64,000 bases of DNA from NCBI RefSeq assembly GCF_000770925.1, contig NZ_JDTK01000016.1:1-64000 (forward strand). Reading direction: 5' to 3'. Below, piece by piece: positions 27,286 to 35,901 of this stretch. Origin of the DNA: Bifidobacterium ruminantium DSM 6489. Its GTDB lineage: Bacteria > Actinomycetota > Actinomycetes > Actinomycetales > Bifidobacteriaceae. Position numbers and translations under genes: made by a program. The notes beneath the pieces are model-generated. The model had not been told where the DNA came from and searched no databases. It was given only the letters and a program-made list of their open reading frames with translations. Position 1 is the stretch's first letter. Each line of letters starts with the position of its first letter.

Positions 27286-27474
27286 TCGCTTTCCTGCGAT
27301 CGCAAGGTGGCCGCCGGACGATTACCGGACAATCGCAAGGTGGTTGCCGGGTGCTTGCCGGCTAATCGTCGGCCAATCGCAGGCTGATCGCAACACGCGG
27401 AGTGCGGAATTGCGTTTTTCCACACTCCGTACTAATATTCTGAGAGTTGCCTTGCAGAGCAGGGTGACATCCAC

Positions 27475-27547
27475 GGGGCTGTAGCTCAGTTGGTAGAGCG
27501 CTTCGTTCGCATCGAAGAGGTCGCGGTTTCGACTACCGTCAGCTCCA
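27475..27547 (+). tRNA. tRNA-Ala (anticodon CGC)
   Basis: 73 bases fold as a standard cloverleaf: acceptor GGGGCTG/CAGCTCC, D-arm with AGCTCAGTTGGTAGAGC, anticodon stem CTTCG/CGAAG with loop TTCGCAT (CGC, reading GCG), and T-arm with GGTTTCGACTACC. The G3-U70 pair that identifies alanine tRNAs is present. CCA is not encoded. Confidence 0.93.
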
Positions 27548-27550
27548 CGA

Positions 27551-27590
27551 AGCCCGCTGCATTCATTCCACCGCAGCGGGCTTTTTCTTT
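27551..27590 (+). terminator. tRNA-Ala terminator
   Basis: AGCCCGCTGC pairs with GCAGCGGGCT and is followed by TTTTCTTT, three bases after the tRNA. Confidence 0.93.
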
Positions 27591-27754
27591 TGCTTTCCGC
27601 CGTTTCCGGTATTTCTTGCGATTCCCATACGCACTTTCCAGCGCTCTTCGCACCGTGCATACGCCCGTCCGCACGCACGCACCGCGCCGTCCGCACCGGC
27701 CGCGCAAACGCAACCCAGCCGAATCGCCATACATGCCGACTTCTAAAAAAGCCA

Positions 27755-27801
27755 TTTAACGGGGTTATTTTCGCGATTTTTACGATTTTAACCCCGTTAA
27801 A
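27755..27801. repeat. Inverted repeat 1 upstream of the first DUF4143 ATPase
   Basis: TTTAACGGGGTTA and TAACCCCGTTAAA are perfect 13-base arms separated by 21 AT-rich bases. A near-identical repeat lies at 27880-27926. Confidence 0.85.
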
Positions 27802-27879
27802 ATCGCATTTTTCGCAAAACCCGTACGATAGTCCACGTCAAACAGTCCACACAAACCCAAAAATACGTTAAACTAGCGT

Positions 27880-27926
27880 TTTAACGGGGTCATTTTTGCA
27901 ATTTTCGCAATTTTGACCCCGTTAAA
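27880..27926. repeat. Inverted repeat 2 upstream of the first DUF4143 ATPase
   Basis: TTTAACGGGGTCA and TGACCCCGTTAAA, perfect 13-base arms with a 21-base AT-rich loop. The base change relative to repeat 1 (T to C) is compensated in both arms. It ends 48 bases before the ATPase start. Confidence 0.85.
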
Positions 27927-27974
27927 CCACATCTCAGGGATTATCGGTATCTAAAAAGTCACAAGGAGCACCAC

Positions 27975-29216
27975 ATGAGCACCTATCGCAGAGAGCACTA
28001 TTTGGCCAAGCTCCGTCCTTTCTACAACGATTCCGGTCTCATCAAAGTAATCACCGGCATCCGCAGATGCGGCAAATCCAGCCTGCTCATCACAGTTCTC
28101 AACGAGCTCTTTGAGCAGGGAATCCCTGAAACCAATCTCATCTACCTCAACCTCGATCGCCGCGAATACCGTAATGTGACCACTCCGGACCAACTCGATC
28201 AACTCATCGAACAAGCCATGTCGAATGCCTACGGTGCAGGACTGCGTTATCTGTTCATCGATGAAGTACAGAACGTGAAAGGCTTCGAAACCGTCATCAA
28301 CGGCTGGCGGGAGGAAGGTAATTGCTCCATTTTCATCACTGGCTCAAATTCCTATCTGCTGTCCGGAGAGCTTGCCACGAAACTTACCGGCCGCTATATC
28401 AAGCTGGAAATGTTCACCCTTTCCTTTCAGGAATACCTCGGCATGCGGAATTTCCTAAACAAACCGGAAATTCCGGTATCGCAAGCCTTCCGCGACTATC
28501 TCACATACGGCGGGTTCCCGAAATCGCTGGAATATGACGATCCCGACGCAAAAGCCGCATATATTCAAGACGTCATCGGGCAGATCTTCAACAAGGACAT
28601 CACCGCCCACAAAAAAGTACGCAATCGCGATACTTTCACCCGTGTGCAGGACTATCTCATCAATAATTTCGCAGCGCCCACGAATCTTTCCGGCATTATC
28701 GCGTATCTGAAACACAGCGAAGGCATCAGCATCAAACGCGAAACGCTTGCCAGCTACGTCCGTCTGCTGGAAAGCGCCAAAATCCTCTACAAGTGTCCTC
28801 GCTTCGATCTGAAATCCCGCAAGTCACTCAGGGGCGGGGAAAAATACTATCTTGCCGATCCCGGTATCCGGTTCGCCCGTAATACCGATACGCGAGTCAG
28901 CTACGGTCCGTCACTGGAGAACGCGCTATATACGCATTTGCGGTCGAAAGGCTATGACGTCAGCGTCGGCACCATCGGCAAACTTGAATGTGACTTCATT
29001 GTCCGAAAGCGCAACCAGTACGCCTATATCCAAGTGTCTATGAGCGTTCAGGATCCGCAGGTCGAGGAACGCGAATATCGCCCGTTCAGCAAATTGGCGG
29101 ACGGGTATCCGAAATACCTGTTCACATTGGATCCGCTACCATTGCAGCGCGACGGCGTACGTCACCTCAATCTCATGGAATTTCTGCAAAACGACGGCGA
29201 TATCGACTTCGATTAA
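27975..29216 (+). CDS. AAA_14/DUF4143 ATPase, copy A
   Basis: 413 residues. ATG is preceded by AAGGAG. The N-terminal AAA domain has Walker A GIRRCGKS (28-35) and Walker B YLFIDEVQN; FITGSNSYLLSGELATKLTGR is the sensor region, followed by a winged-helix segment. The C-terminal DUF4143 (PD-(D/E)XK-like) domain reads LECDFIVRKRN then YIQVSMS, so the usual Glu-x-Lys is replaced by Gln-x-Ser. Such proteins are widespread and functionally uncharacterised; ATP binding is well supported, a nuclease role is not. The paired 13-base inverted repeats upstream suggest specific control. It lies just downstream of a tRNA. Confidence 0.85.
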   Translation: MSTYRREHYLAKLRPFYNDSGLIKVITGIRRCGKSSLLITVLNELFEQGIPETNLIYLNLDRREYRNVTTPDQLDQLIEQAMSNAYGAGLRYLFIDEVQNVKGFETVINGWREEGNCSIFITGSNSYLLSGELATKLTGRYIKLEMFTLSFQEYLGMRNFLNKPEIPVSQAFRDYLTYGGFPKSLEYDDPDAKAAYIQDVIGQIFNKDITAHKKVRNRDTFTRVQDYLINNFAAPTNLSGIIAYLKHSEGISIKRETLASYVRLLESAKILYKCPRFDLKSRKSLRGGEKYYLADPGIRFARNTDTRVSYGPSLENALYTHLRSKGYDVSVGTIGKLECDFIVRKRNQYAYIQVSMSVQDPQVEEREYRPFSKLADGYPKYLFTLDPLPLQRDGVRHLNLMEFLQNDGDIDFD

Positions 29217-29286
29217 ACATTAACAATGGCGATTATGTCGTGTGGCGCGCCGGTTGTGCAGACGCATCACACGCATTGCGGAGGCG

Positions 29287-30000
29287 TCAGGCGTTGCGGC
29301 GGCGTATATAGGCGTCGAGCGTGGCGGCGGTGATGCCGTCGTAGCCGTTGATCGAGGCAAACTGCGGTCCGTTAGAATTGTCGATGCGCATGAAGCCGGT
29401 CTGGCCGAGCGTGGTCGCGCCAGATGCGACGGCTGAGCGCAGGCCGGACATGGAATCCTCGATCGCGATGCAATAGCGCATGTCCTCCGGCGCGATGCCG
29501 AGCTTGCGGCCGGCAGCGAGATACGGTGCTGGCGACGGCTTCTTCTCGATGTCGTCGTCACCACACACGTAGCCGGCGAACGTGCCTGCCGGCGCCTGGG
29601 CGATCAGGTTTTCCGCCAAATGGCGGGGCGATGTGGTGACGAGCATGGACGGGATGCCGGCTTCCTTCAGCGACAGCAGCACGTCCTCGACGCCGTCGAT
29701 CCACGGGATGCGCTCGAACTCCTTCTGCGCCACGTAATCGATCATGCCTTTGCCAATTTCCTCGATCGACAGTTTGCAGCCGTGCTCGACCATGCGGCGC
29801 GCCACGTCCGGCACCGGCGTGCCGGAGCCCTGCCAGGCAAGATCCTCATCCCAATATCCGCCGTTTTCCGCGGCGATCTTCAGCTCGCCCTCATGCCAGT
29901 ACGGCTCGGAATCGATCAGCGTGCCGTCCATGTCCCAGAACACGGCTTTGAGCATCGGTTCCGGGGAAGTCTGTGCGTTCCGGACGTTCGGCTCGTTCAT
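29287..30000 (-). CDS. HAD-superfamily phosphatase/phosphomutase
   Basis: 237 residues from MNEPNVRNAQ, with AAGGAG upstream. HAD motif I is FWDMDGTLIDSEP, motif II MLVTTSPRHLAE, and motif III/IV follows in KKPSPAPYLAAGRKLG and AIEDSMSGLRSAVASG. The cap follows motif I (subclass I, beta-phosphoglucomutase-like). It would hydrolyse or transfer phosphate on a small sugar phosphate in the cytoplasm; substrate unknown. Convergent with the DUF4143 ATPase. Confidence 0.88.
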   Translation of the reverse strand: MNEPNVRNAQTSPEPMLKAVFWDMDGTLIDSEPYWHEGELKIAAENGGYWDEDLAWQGSGTPVPDVARRMVEHGCKLSIEEIGKGMIDYVAQKEFERIPWIDGVEDVLLSLKEAGIPSMLVTTSPRHLAENLIAQAPAGTFAGYVCGDDDIEKKPSPAPYLAAGRKLGIAPEDMRYCIAIEDSMSGLRSAVASGATTLGQTGFMRIDNSNGPQFASINGYDGITAATLDAYIRRRNA

Positions 30001-30206
30001 AGTGGTCTCCTTGATAGCGTCTCCCTGCGATAATGTCCCAACGGCCGGGCGCGACGTCAGCCCGCAACCGTCAACCGCAACCATTCCAGCAGAGCGGCGC
30101 GACGGATGCGGCACGAAAGCATCGCAGATACGCCGCGAATACGCCACGGGCACACCGCAAAGCATCGCAAAAACACCGCAAAGCACCGTGGCATGAAAAA
30201 GGTATG

Positions 30207-30240
30207 AAAAAACGTCTGGATGAATGCTCATCCAGACGTT
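30207..30240 (-). terminator. Terminator of the small HTH gene
   Basis: AACGTCTGGATGA pairs perfectly with TCATCCAGACGTT around ATGC, with a TTTTTT run on the minus strand. It lies about 100 bases after the stop of the gene at 30343. Confidence 0.9.
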
Positions 30241-30342
30241 CACAACCAATTCAAGCTTGAAACAACGCCGCATTTGCGACGCGTACCGCAACCAACCCCC
30301 TTAGGAGGCGGTACACGTCACACTGCGGGAATCGTCCAAAAC

Positions 30343-30630
30343 TTATTCCTGGTTATTCTGCTGCTCAGCCTCTGCGGCCTTTTCGGCTTCCTCAGCCTTC
30401 TCGGCCTTCCAGCGAGCGATGCAACGCTCGACACGCTTGTAACCGATGATCTTCGGATCCAAGCCAGCCTCGCGGAAGATCGCCGCAGGCGAACCACCTT
30501 CGGCATACCTGCGCATGCAATCGTCACGGAATTCCTTGGAGTAGCAAATACGATACTGGGTGACCGATTCGACGGCATCCAGAGACCCAAGATATTTACG
30601 GGTCTTCGCGGCGAACGCAACTCTTGGCAC
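30343..30630 (-). CDS. Small transposase-like HTH protein
   Basis: 95 residues from a GTG start with TTAGGAG 7 bases upstream. The core, YSKEFRDDCMRRYAEGGSP, then AIFREAGLDPKIIGYKR and ARWK, has the helix-turn-helix of IS3 orfA-like or stand-alone HTH proteins found in Gram-positive bacteria. A short Ala/Glu-rich tail follows. No second transposase frame, inverted repeats or target duplication is seen, so it is probably a domesticated or regulatory gene, with its own terminator at 30207. Confidence 0.7.
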   Translation of the reverse strand: MPRVAFAAKTRKYLGSLDAVESVTQYRICYSKEFRDDCMRRYAEGGSPAAIFREAGLDPKIIGYKRVERCIARWKAEKAEEAEKAAEAEQQNNQE

Positions 30631-30978
30631 TGTACGCTCCTAACCTTTCTGTATCCACCGCATACCTCTCCCGCTTCTCCACGAGACGGGTAGCCATATT
30701 TCATCGAAGCCCCGATACAGGCCGGAAGAAATACAGTCCACAATGCGGATATGCAACATTATTTACTACAACTACGACATAATTGCAGCCAACAATGCTC
30801 GCTATCCACAACTATATAACAGAGGGTGGCTTTTTGCGCAAAAAATGCTATTTTCATTCATTTTTGCAACTGATTTGTAACTTTTTCAGAAAACAAATCA
30901 TCAACTACAGGAACCGTCATTTTCAAAACGGCGTAGAACGGCGCCGCTTCGGCATCAAACCAGCTGATTCGAGGGGAG
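30631..30978. other. Intergenic stretch after the heat-shock operon
   Basis: About 350 AT-rich bases. It must hold the promoter of the small HTH gene (minus strand) and the end of the dnaK operon transcript. I see no clear hairpin terminator and no convincing short gene. Confidence 0.4.
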
Positions 30979-31599
30979 TTAGTCGACACCCCAAATCACC
31001 ACGGATGTGGAATCGGAGCTGCTCCCCTCCCCCGCACACACGGACACGTCCGCGGATTGCGCCGATTCACGCGACGGAAGCTGACGCATGCGGGTCCGAA
31101 TCTGCCTGCGCCACATGCGCGCCCGGCGGGACCGCTCTATCTCCACGATTCCGCCATCCGCATCCGCCGCGAACACGCTGGAACCGGCCGGCTTGCGGAG
31201 CCGCTCCACCTGCCGGCGAAGCTCGCGGTTCTCCTCCTCAAGCTCGAGGATGCGCGTGATTCCGGCCAGATTGACGCCGTCCTCCTGGCTGAGCTGCTGG
31301 GCCTGCGCAAGCCGGGAGATGTCGCGCAGCGAATAACGGCGAGCGCCGCCTTCCGTGCGTTGCGGCACGACCAAGCCAAGCCGATCGTACTGGCGCAGCG
31401 TCTGCGGATGCACGTTGGCAAGCTCGCCGGCGGCGCCGACAGAGAATACCGGCAATTCGATATCGAAGCCGACTTCATCGGCGCCGTCCAGGTCGGCACG
31501 GCCGGCCACGATCGCCATGGCGCACATTTCGTACAGCCGCTTGGCCTGCCGTGCGGCGCGCGCCTGCGAGGCGTGCGAGGTCCGCGATGAGCGTGCCAT
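30979..31599 (-). CDS. hspR: MerR-family heat-shock repressor HspR
   Basis: 206 residues. MerR-type helix-turn-helix: FSVGAAGELANVHPQTLRQY, then RLGLVVPQRTEGGARRYSLR, and a coiled coil LELEEENRELRRQVERL. HspR binds HAIR sites (CTTGAGT-N7-ACTCAAG) and represses dnaK; DnaK acts as co-repressor. Two such sites lie upstream of dnaK at 35473 and 35533. The chosen ATG is six bases after the dnaJ stop, with GGGAGCG inside dnaJ. An N-terminal extension of about 60 residues, rich in Ala and Arg, precedes the HTH. Confidence 0.92.
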   Translation of the reverse strand: MARSSRTSHASQARAARQAKRLYEMCAMAIVAGRADLDGADEVGFDIELPVFSVGAAGELANVHPQTLRQYDRLGLVVPQRTEGGARRYSLRDISRLAQAQQLSQEDGVNLAGITRILELEEENRELRRQVERLRKPAGSSVFAADADGGIVEIERSRRARMWRRQIRTRMRQLPSRESAQSADVSVCAGEGSSSDSTSVVIWGVD

Positions 31600-31604
31600 G
31601 ACGG

Positions 31605-32630
31605 TCAGCGCTCCCGTGCGAGCTCGTCGGCGAAGTCGCCGCAAGCCTTGTCGAATTCCTTGGCCGCGTGCTTGGCGACGAGGTTGGGGCGTTCCGGAAC
31701 GTGAATCTCCACACGTCCGACCAGATCGCCGTTCTCATGCGGATTGACCACGCCCTTGCCCGAAATGCGCACTTCCGCGCCGCTGGACGAGCCGGCCGGC
31801 ACTTTGAAGACGATTTCGTTGCCATCGATGTCCGTGGCGGTCACTTTCGCGCCGTTCACGGCCTGGCTGACGGTAATCGGCAGAGGCATGACGATGTCAC
31901 GGCCGCGCAACGTGAATTTCGGATCTTCGGCGACGGTGATATGCAGGTACAGATCGCCGTTCTTGCCGCCGTTGCTGCCTGGCTTGCCTTTGCCGGCAAG
32001 ACGGATCTTCTGCCCGTCATGCACGCCGGCCGGGATATGCGTCTTGAACTTCTTGCCGCCCGCGGACAGCGAGACGGTGGCTCCCTTGACCGCCTGGCGG
32101 AAGGTCAGACGAATCTTGGAATTCCGATCCTCGCCGTCTTCCGGACGCGGCTGCTCGTATCCGGCGCTCCGCCTCTCGTACTGGCGTCCGCCGGCGCCCG
32201 GACCTCCGGCGCCACCGCCGAACATCGAGAAGATGTCATCGAAGTTCGGATTGCCGCCGCCGCTGGTCTGGAAGCGGATGCGCGACCCATTGCCGCCCAT
32301 GCCTGCGCCGCCGCCGAACATCGAACCGAAGATATCGGAGAACGCGCCCGCGTCGAAGCCGCCTTGGCCGGAACCGCCGGCGAAGCGTGCGCCACCCATG
32401 CCAAACTGGCGAATCGCATCGTACTTCTGACGATTCTCCTTGTTGCTCAGCACGTCGTACGCCTCGGAGATGTCCTTGAACTTCTCCTCGGCCTCCTTGG
32501 TCTTGTTCAGGTCGGGATGGTATTTGCGCGCCAGCTTGCGGTACGCTTTGGTGATTTCGGCTTCGGTGGCGTCTTTGGAGACACCAAGGACCTTGTAGAA
32601 ATCCTTGCTCAGCCATTCATTCTCAGCCAT
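31605..32630 (-). CDS. dnaJ: DnaJ/CbpA-type co-chaperone without zinc finger
   Basis: 341 residues. J domain at residues 9-75 with [18 protein letters not shown] (HPD present), then a Gly/Phe-rich linker and the C-terminal substrate-binding domains ([35 protein letters not shown]). The four CxxCxGxG zinc repeats are absent; the protein has no cysteine. It stimulates DnaK ATPase. GGAGG lies 7 bases before the ATG. It is separated from grpE by about 170 bases holding a strong hairpin. Confidence 0.95.
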   Translation of the reverse strand: MAENEWLSKDFYKVLGVSKDATEAEITKAYRKLARKYHPDLNKTKEAEEKFKDISEAYDVLSNKENRQKYDAIRQFGMGGARFAGGSGQGGFDAGAFSDIFGSMFGGGAGMGGNGSRIRFQTSGGGNPNFDDIFSMFGGGAGGPGAGGRQYERRSAGYEQPRPEDGEDRNSKIRLTFRQAVKGATVSLSAGGKKFKTHIPAGVHDGQKIRLAGKGKPGSNGGKNGDLYLHITVAEDPKFTLRGRDIVMPLPITVSQAVNGAKVTATDIDGNEIVFKVPAGSSSGAEVRISGKGVVNPHENGDLVGRVEIHVPERPNLVAKHAAKEFDKACGDFADELARER

Positions 32631-32717
32631 GATGTGCCTCCTTTCGTGAGGTCTTCATGAAGTAAAAAGTACAGTTTTTCAAACTTTCAAACAGTTGTCG
32701 TTGAACCGTTGTTTCAG

Positions 32718-32757
32718 GTAATCGAAGGCCCCTCGTTTTTCAGAGGGGCCCGATTAC
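32718..32757 (-). other. Intercistronic hairpin between grpE and dnaJ
   Basis: GTAATCG-AA-GGCCCCTC and GAGGGGCC-CGATTAC pair around an 8-base loop. There is no U-run, so it probably acts as an mRNA stabiliser or processing site that sets dnaK-grpE above dnaJ-hspR expression, rather than as a full terminator. Confidence 0.75.
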
Positions 32758-32804
32758 TCGTCACATGCGTTTCGCGCGGATACGCGGATTGTGCGAATGC
32801 GCGA

Positions 32805-33494
32805 TCAGTTCTGCGGAGAAGCCACGACCACGCGGGCCGCGCGGATCACGCGGTCGCCGATGCGGTAGCCGGCTTCCACCACGGTGTCGACGGTTTCCTT
32901 CTCGGCATTCGGATCCGGCTTGTGCAGAATCGCATCGTGCTTGGTCGGATCGAAGTCCTCGCCTTTTTCGCCGAACTTCTCGACGCCGAACTTCTCGAAC
33001 GCCTTGTCGATCTTGTTGGCCACGGCCTTGAACGAATCGTCCATCTCGCTGTGTTCGCGGATGCGGTCGATATCGTCCAGTGCCGGGAGCAGCGCGGTCA
33101 GCACGTCGATGATGCCGTGCTGGCGGAAGCGGTCCTGCTCCTTCTGCGCGCGATTACGGAAGTTGATGAACTCCGCGCGTTCGCGCTGCAGCGCCTCCAG
33201 ATATTCGGCGGCCTCCTTCTTGGCCTGGCCAAGCGGGGTCAGCGTGTCACCGTCCTTGCCGTCTTTGTCAGACTTGTCGGCATCGCCTTTGGCAGCGGCA
33301 TCGCCGTTGTCCTGCGATTTCGCGGTCGCGTCGGCAGCGGATGCTTCCTGCGCGGCGGAGGTGTCGGCAGCGGGCTTGTCAGCGGAGCCGGCAGAGGCTG
33401 CGGAATCGGCTCCAGCGGCCGGGGCGGCCTGCCCGGACAGGTCATCCATGTCGGGCAGATCGTTCAGGTACTCGTCCTTGTTAAAGTCGGACAT
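32805..33494 (-). CDS. grpE: GrpE nucleotide-exchange factor
   Basis: 229 residues. A long N-terminal low-complexity part (Ala, Asp, Ser, Lys; residues 10-85) precedes the coiled coil (YLEALQRERAEFINFRNRAQ) and the GrpE beta domain (VDTVVEAGYRIGDRVIRAAR). It releases ADP from DnaK. The ATG is two bases after the dnaK stop, and the ribosome site AAGGACAA lies within dnaK. Confidence 0.96.
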   Translation of the reverse strand: MSDFNKDEYLNDLPDMDDLSGQAAPAAGADSAASAGSADKPAADTSAAQEASAADATAKSQDNGDAAAKGDADKSDKDGKDGDTLTPLGQAKKEAAEYLEALQRERAEFINFRNRAQKEQDRFRQHGIIDVLTALLPALDDIDRIREHSEMDDSFKAVANKIDKAFEKFGVEKFGEKGEDFDPTKHDAILHKPDPNAEKETVDTVVEAGYRIGDRVIRAARVVVASPQN

Positions 33495-33496
33495 GA

Positions 33497-35386
33497 TTAC
33501 TTGTTGTCCTTGTCGTCGTCATCGTCCACGACTTCGGCGTCGACCACGTCGTCGTCGGAGCCGTTGGATGCGTCGGAGGTGGAGCCGGCAGCACCCGCGG
33601 CGCCAGCGGCACCAGCGGCGTCGGCAGCGCCCTGCTGGGCGTAGAGAGCCTGGCCGATCTTCTGGGCGGAGGTCATCAGCTCGCTCTGGGCGGACTTGAT
33701 CTTCTCAATGTCCTCACCCTTCAGGGCTTCCTTGAGCTCGTTGACCTTGTCGGTGACTTCCTTGGCCACATCGTCGGAGAGCTTGTCCTTGTTGTCATTG
33801 ACGAGCTTCTCGGTCTGATAGGCGAAGGACTCGGCCTGGTTGCGGGTCTCGGCGTCTTCCTTGCGCTTCTTGTCCTCGGCCTCGTGGGCTTCGGCTTCCT
33901 TGACCATGCGGTCGATCTCGTCCTTCGGCAGGCCGGAACCACCGGTGATGGTCATGGACTGCTCCTTGCCGGTGCCCTTGTCCTTGGCGGACACGTGCAC
34001 GATGCCGTTGGCGTCGATATCGAAGGTGACCTCGATCTGCGGAACGCCACGCGGGGCCGGAGCGATGCCGGTCAGCTCGAAGGTGCCCAGCGGCTTGTTG
34101 TCGCGAGCGAACTCACGCTCGCCCTGGTAGACCTGGATCAGCACGGACGGCTGGTTGTCCTCGGCGGTGGAGAACACTTCGGAACGCTTGGTCGGGATGG
34201 CGGTGTTGCGCTCGATGAGCTTGGTCATGATGCCACCCTTGGTTTCGATGCCGAGGGACAGCGGGGTCACATCGATGAGCAGGACGTCCTTGCGGTCGCC
34301 CTTGATGACGCCGGACTGCACGGCAGCGCCGACGGCCACGACTTCATCCGGGTTCACGGACTGGTTGGCTTCCTTACCGCCGGTGAGTTCCTTGACGAGC
34401 TCCTTGACGGCCGGCATACGGGTGGAGCCACCGACGAGGACCACGTGGTCGATGTCGGAGACGCCGATACCAGCGTCGCGCAGCACGTTGTTGAACGGGG
34501 TGCGGCAGCGGCCCAGCAGGTCGGAGGTCATTTCCTCGAAGTGGGCACGGGTCAGGGTCTCGTCCAGATGCACCGGAGTGCCGTCAGGGGTCATGGCCAG
34601 GTACTGCATGGAGATGGAGGTGCTGGTGGAGCTGGACAGTTCCTTCTTGGCCTGCTCGGCGGCTTCCTTCAGACGCTGCAGGGCGATTTTGTCCTTGCTC
34701 AGGTCAACGCCGTACTTGTTCTTGACTTCGCCGACGAGCCAGTCGATGATCTTCTGGTCCCAATCGTCGCCGCCCAAGTGGTTGTCGCCGTTGGTGGCCT
34801 GCACCTGGATGGTGGAGAAGCCATCCTCATCCTTGCCGATCTCCAGCAGGGACACATCGAAGGTGCCGCCGCCCAGATCGAAGACCAGGATGGTTTCGTC
34901 TTCCTTGCCCTTTTCAAGGCCGTAAGCCAGTGCCGCAGCGGTCGGCTCGTTGATGATACGCAGGACGTTCAGACCTGCGATGGTGCCGGCGTCCTTGGTG
35001 GCCTGACGCTGGGCATCGTTGAAGTATGCCGGGCAGGTGATCACAGCGTCGGTGACCGGCTCGCCGAGGTAGGCCTCGGCATCGCGCTTCAGCTTCATCA
35101 GAACCTGCGCGGAAATCTCCTGCGGCGTCCACTTCTTGCCGTCGATCTCAACGGTCCAGTCGGTACCCATGTGGCGCTTGACGGAGCTGATGGTGCGGTC
35201 GACGTTGGTGACGGCCTGGCGCTTGGCGACTTCGCCGACCAGGATCTCGCCGGACTTGCTGAATGCCACGACGGACGGCGTGGTGCGAGCGCCCTCGGCG
35301 TTCACGATAACGGTGGGCTGGCCACCTTCAAGCGTTGCGATGCAGGAATTGGTAGTACCCAGATCAATGCCAACTGCGCGTCCCAT
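33497..35386 (-). CDS. dnaK: Hsp70 chaperone DnaK
   Basis: 629 residues from [15 protein letters not shown], with AAAGGAG upstream. The Hsp70 signatures [23 protein letters not shown] and [16 protein letters not shown] are intact. The substrate-binding domain and a helical lid follow. The C-terminus is Ala/Gly-rich and ends in an acidic Asp-rich tail. First gene of dnaK-grpE-dnaJ-hspR. The usual tail EEVD-like motif is absent, as expected for bacteria. Confidence 0.98.
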   Translation of the reverse strand: MGRAVGIDLGTTNSCIATLEGGQPTVIVNAEGARTTPSVVAFSKSGEILVGEVAKRQAVTNVDRTISSVKRHMGTDWTVEIDGKKWTPQEISAQVLMKLKRDAEAYLGEPVTDAVITCPAYFNDAQRQATKDAGTIAGLNVLRIINEPTAAALAYGLEKGKEDETILVFDLGGGTFDVSLLEIGKDEDGFSTIQVQATNGDNHLGGDDWDQKIIDWLVGEVKNKYGVDLSKDKIALQRLKEAAEQAKKELSSSTSTSISMQYLAMTPDGTPVHLDETLTRAHFEEMTSDLLGRCRTPFNNVLRDAGIGVSDIDHVVLVGGSTRMPAVKELVKELTGGKEANQSVNPDEVVAVGAAVQSGVIKGDRKDVLLIDVTPLSLGIETKGGIMTKLIERNTAIPTKRSEVFSTAEDNQPSVLIQVYQGEREFARDNKPLGTFELTGIAPAPRGVPQIEVTFDIDANGIVHVSAKDKGTGKEQSMTITGGSGLPKDEIDRMVKEAEAHEAEDKKRKEDAETRNQAESFAYQTEKLVNDNKDKLSDDVAKEVTDKVNELKEALKGEDIEKIKSAQSELMTSAQKIGQALYAQQGAADAAGAAGAAGAAGSTSDASNGSDDDVVDAEVVDDDDDKDNK

Positions 35387-35472
35387 AATGTATCTCCTTT
35401 GGATAGGTTCGCTATGCGTTCTCTTCGTTCTTCGCTCGGGTTTCGGATTGCCGTCTCCCGTGCTTTCCAAAA

Positions 35473-35493
35473 CTTGAGCCTACACCACTCAAC
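35473..35493. promoter_or_regulatory. HAIR operator 1 (HspR site)
   Basis: CTTGAGC-CTACACC-ACTCAAC: both half-sites with the correct 7-base spacer and the end base altered in each arm. It lies 87 bases before the dnaK ATG. Confidence 0.85.
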
Positions 35494-35532
35494 TTTGAAT
35501 CGCAAGTTATCATTCCCGAAATCGCAAAAAAT

Positions 35533-35553
35533 CTTGAGCGCATCCCACTCAAC
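35533..35553. promoter_or_regulatory. HAIR operator 2 (HspR site)
   Basis: CTTGAGC-GCATCCC-ACTCAAC, same half-sites as operator 1, 60 bases away centre to centre, which is close to six helical turns. Confidence 0.85.
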
Positions 35554-35615
35554 TTTCTAAATCTATCCACTCACCCAACCCAGCTCCCCAACCCAACACG
35601 CCTCCTCCAACCCAA

Positions 35616-35733
35616 CTCACCGTCGGCCCAATCACCCTCATTCCGCCAAACCGACGCTCAGCACTCCCCCACCGTCGGTTCCGCAGAACCCATTCCACCA
35701 AACCGACGGTGAGAGCCTCCTAAGCGTCGGTTT
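35616..35733. repeat. 52-bp palindromic repeat array A
   Basis: One partial and two full units at a period of 52 bases (starts 35648 and 35700). Each unit is a hairpin of the form AAACCGACG...CGTCGGTTT with an 11-16 base interior. The second full unit is inverted relative to the first (AAACCGACGGTGAGAG instead of ending in CTCACCGTCGGTTT). The same family forms array B at 38643. Confidence 0.85.
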
Positions 35734-35752
35734 GGCAGAATGCATGAGACAA

Positions 35753-35806
35753 AACCGCCGGCGCCGGCCCCCCCACACACACAAGAGGTATCCAGCACCG
35801 GCGGTT
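35753..35806. terminator. Hairpin downstream of the GH31 gene
   Basis: AACCGCCGG pairs with CCGGCGGTT around a long C- and CA-rich loop, about 95 bases beyond the GH31 stop. The loop is long and there is no U-run, so termination is only plausible. Confidence 0.45.
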
Positions 35807-35901
35807 CATCGGCTAGCGAATTTGGCGACCACTCAACGAGCAGCGGTCTGTACGTTCCAGCGCCCAGCACTCTGCACATCTAGTGCTCAGCACGCGTCGG
35901 T

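Noticed and set aside
30343..30630. Insertion sequence
   Set aside because: Only a transposase-like HTH is encoded; no catalytic frame, terminal repeats or target duplication, and it has its own ribosome site and terminator.
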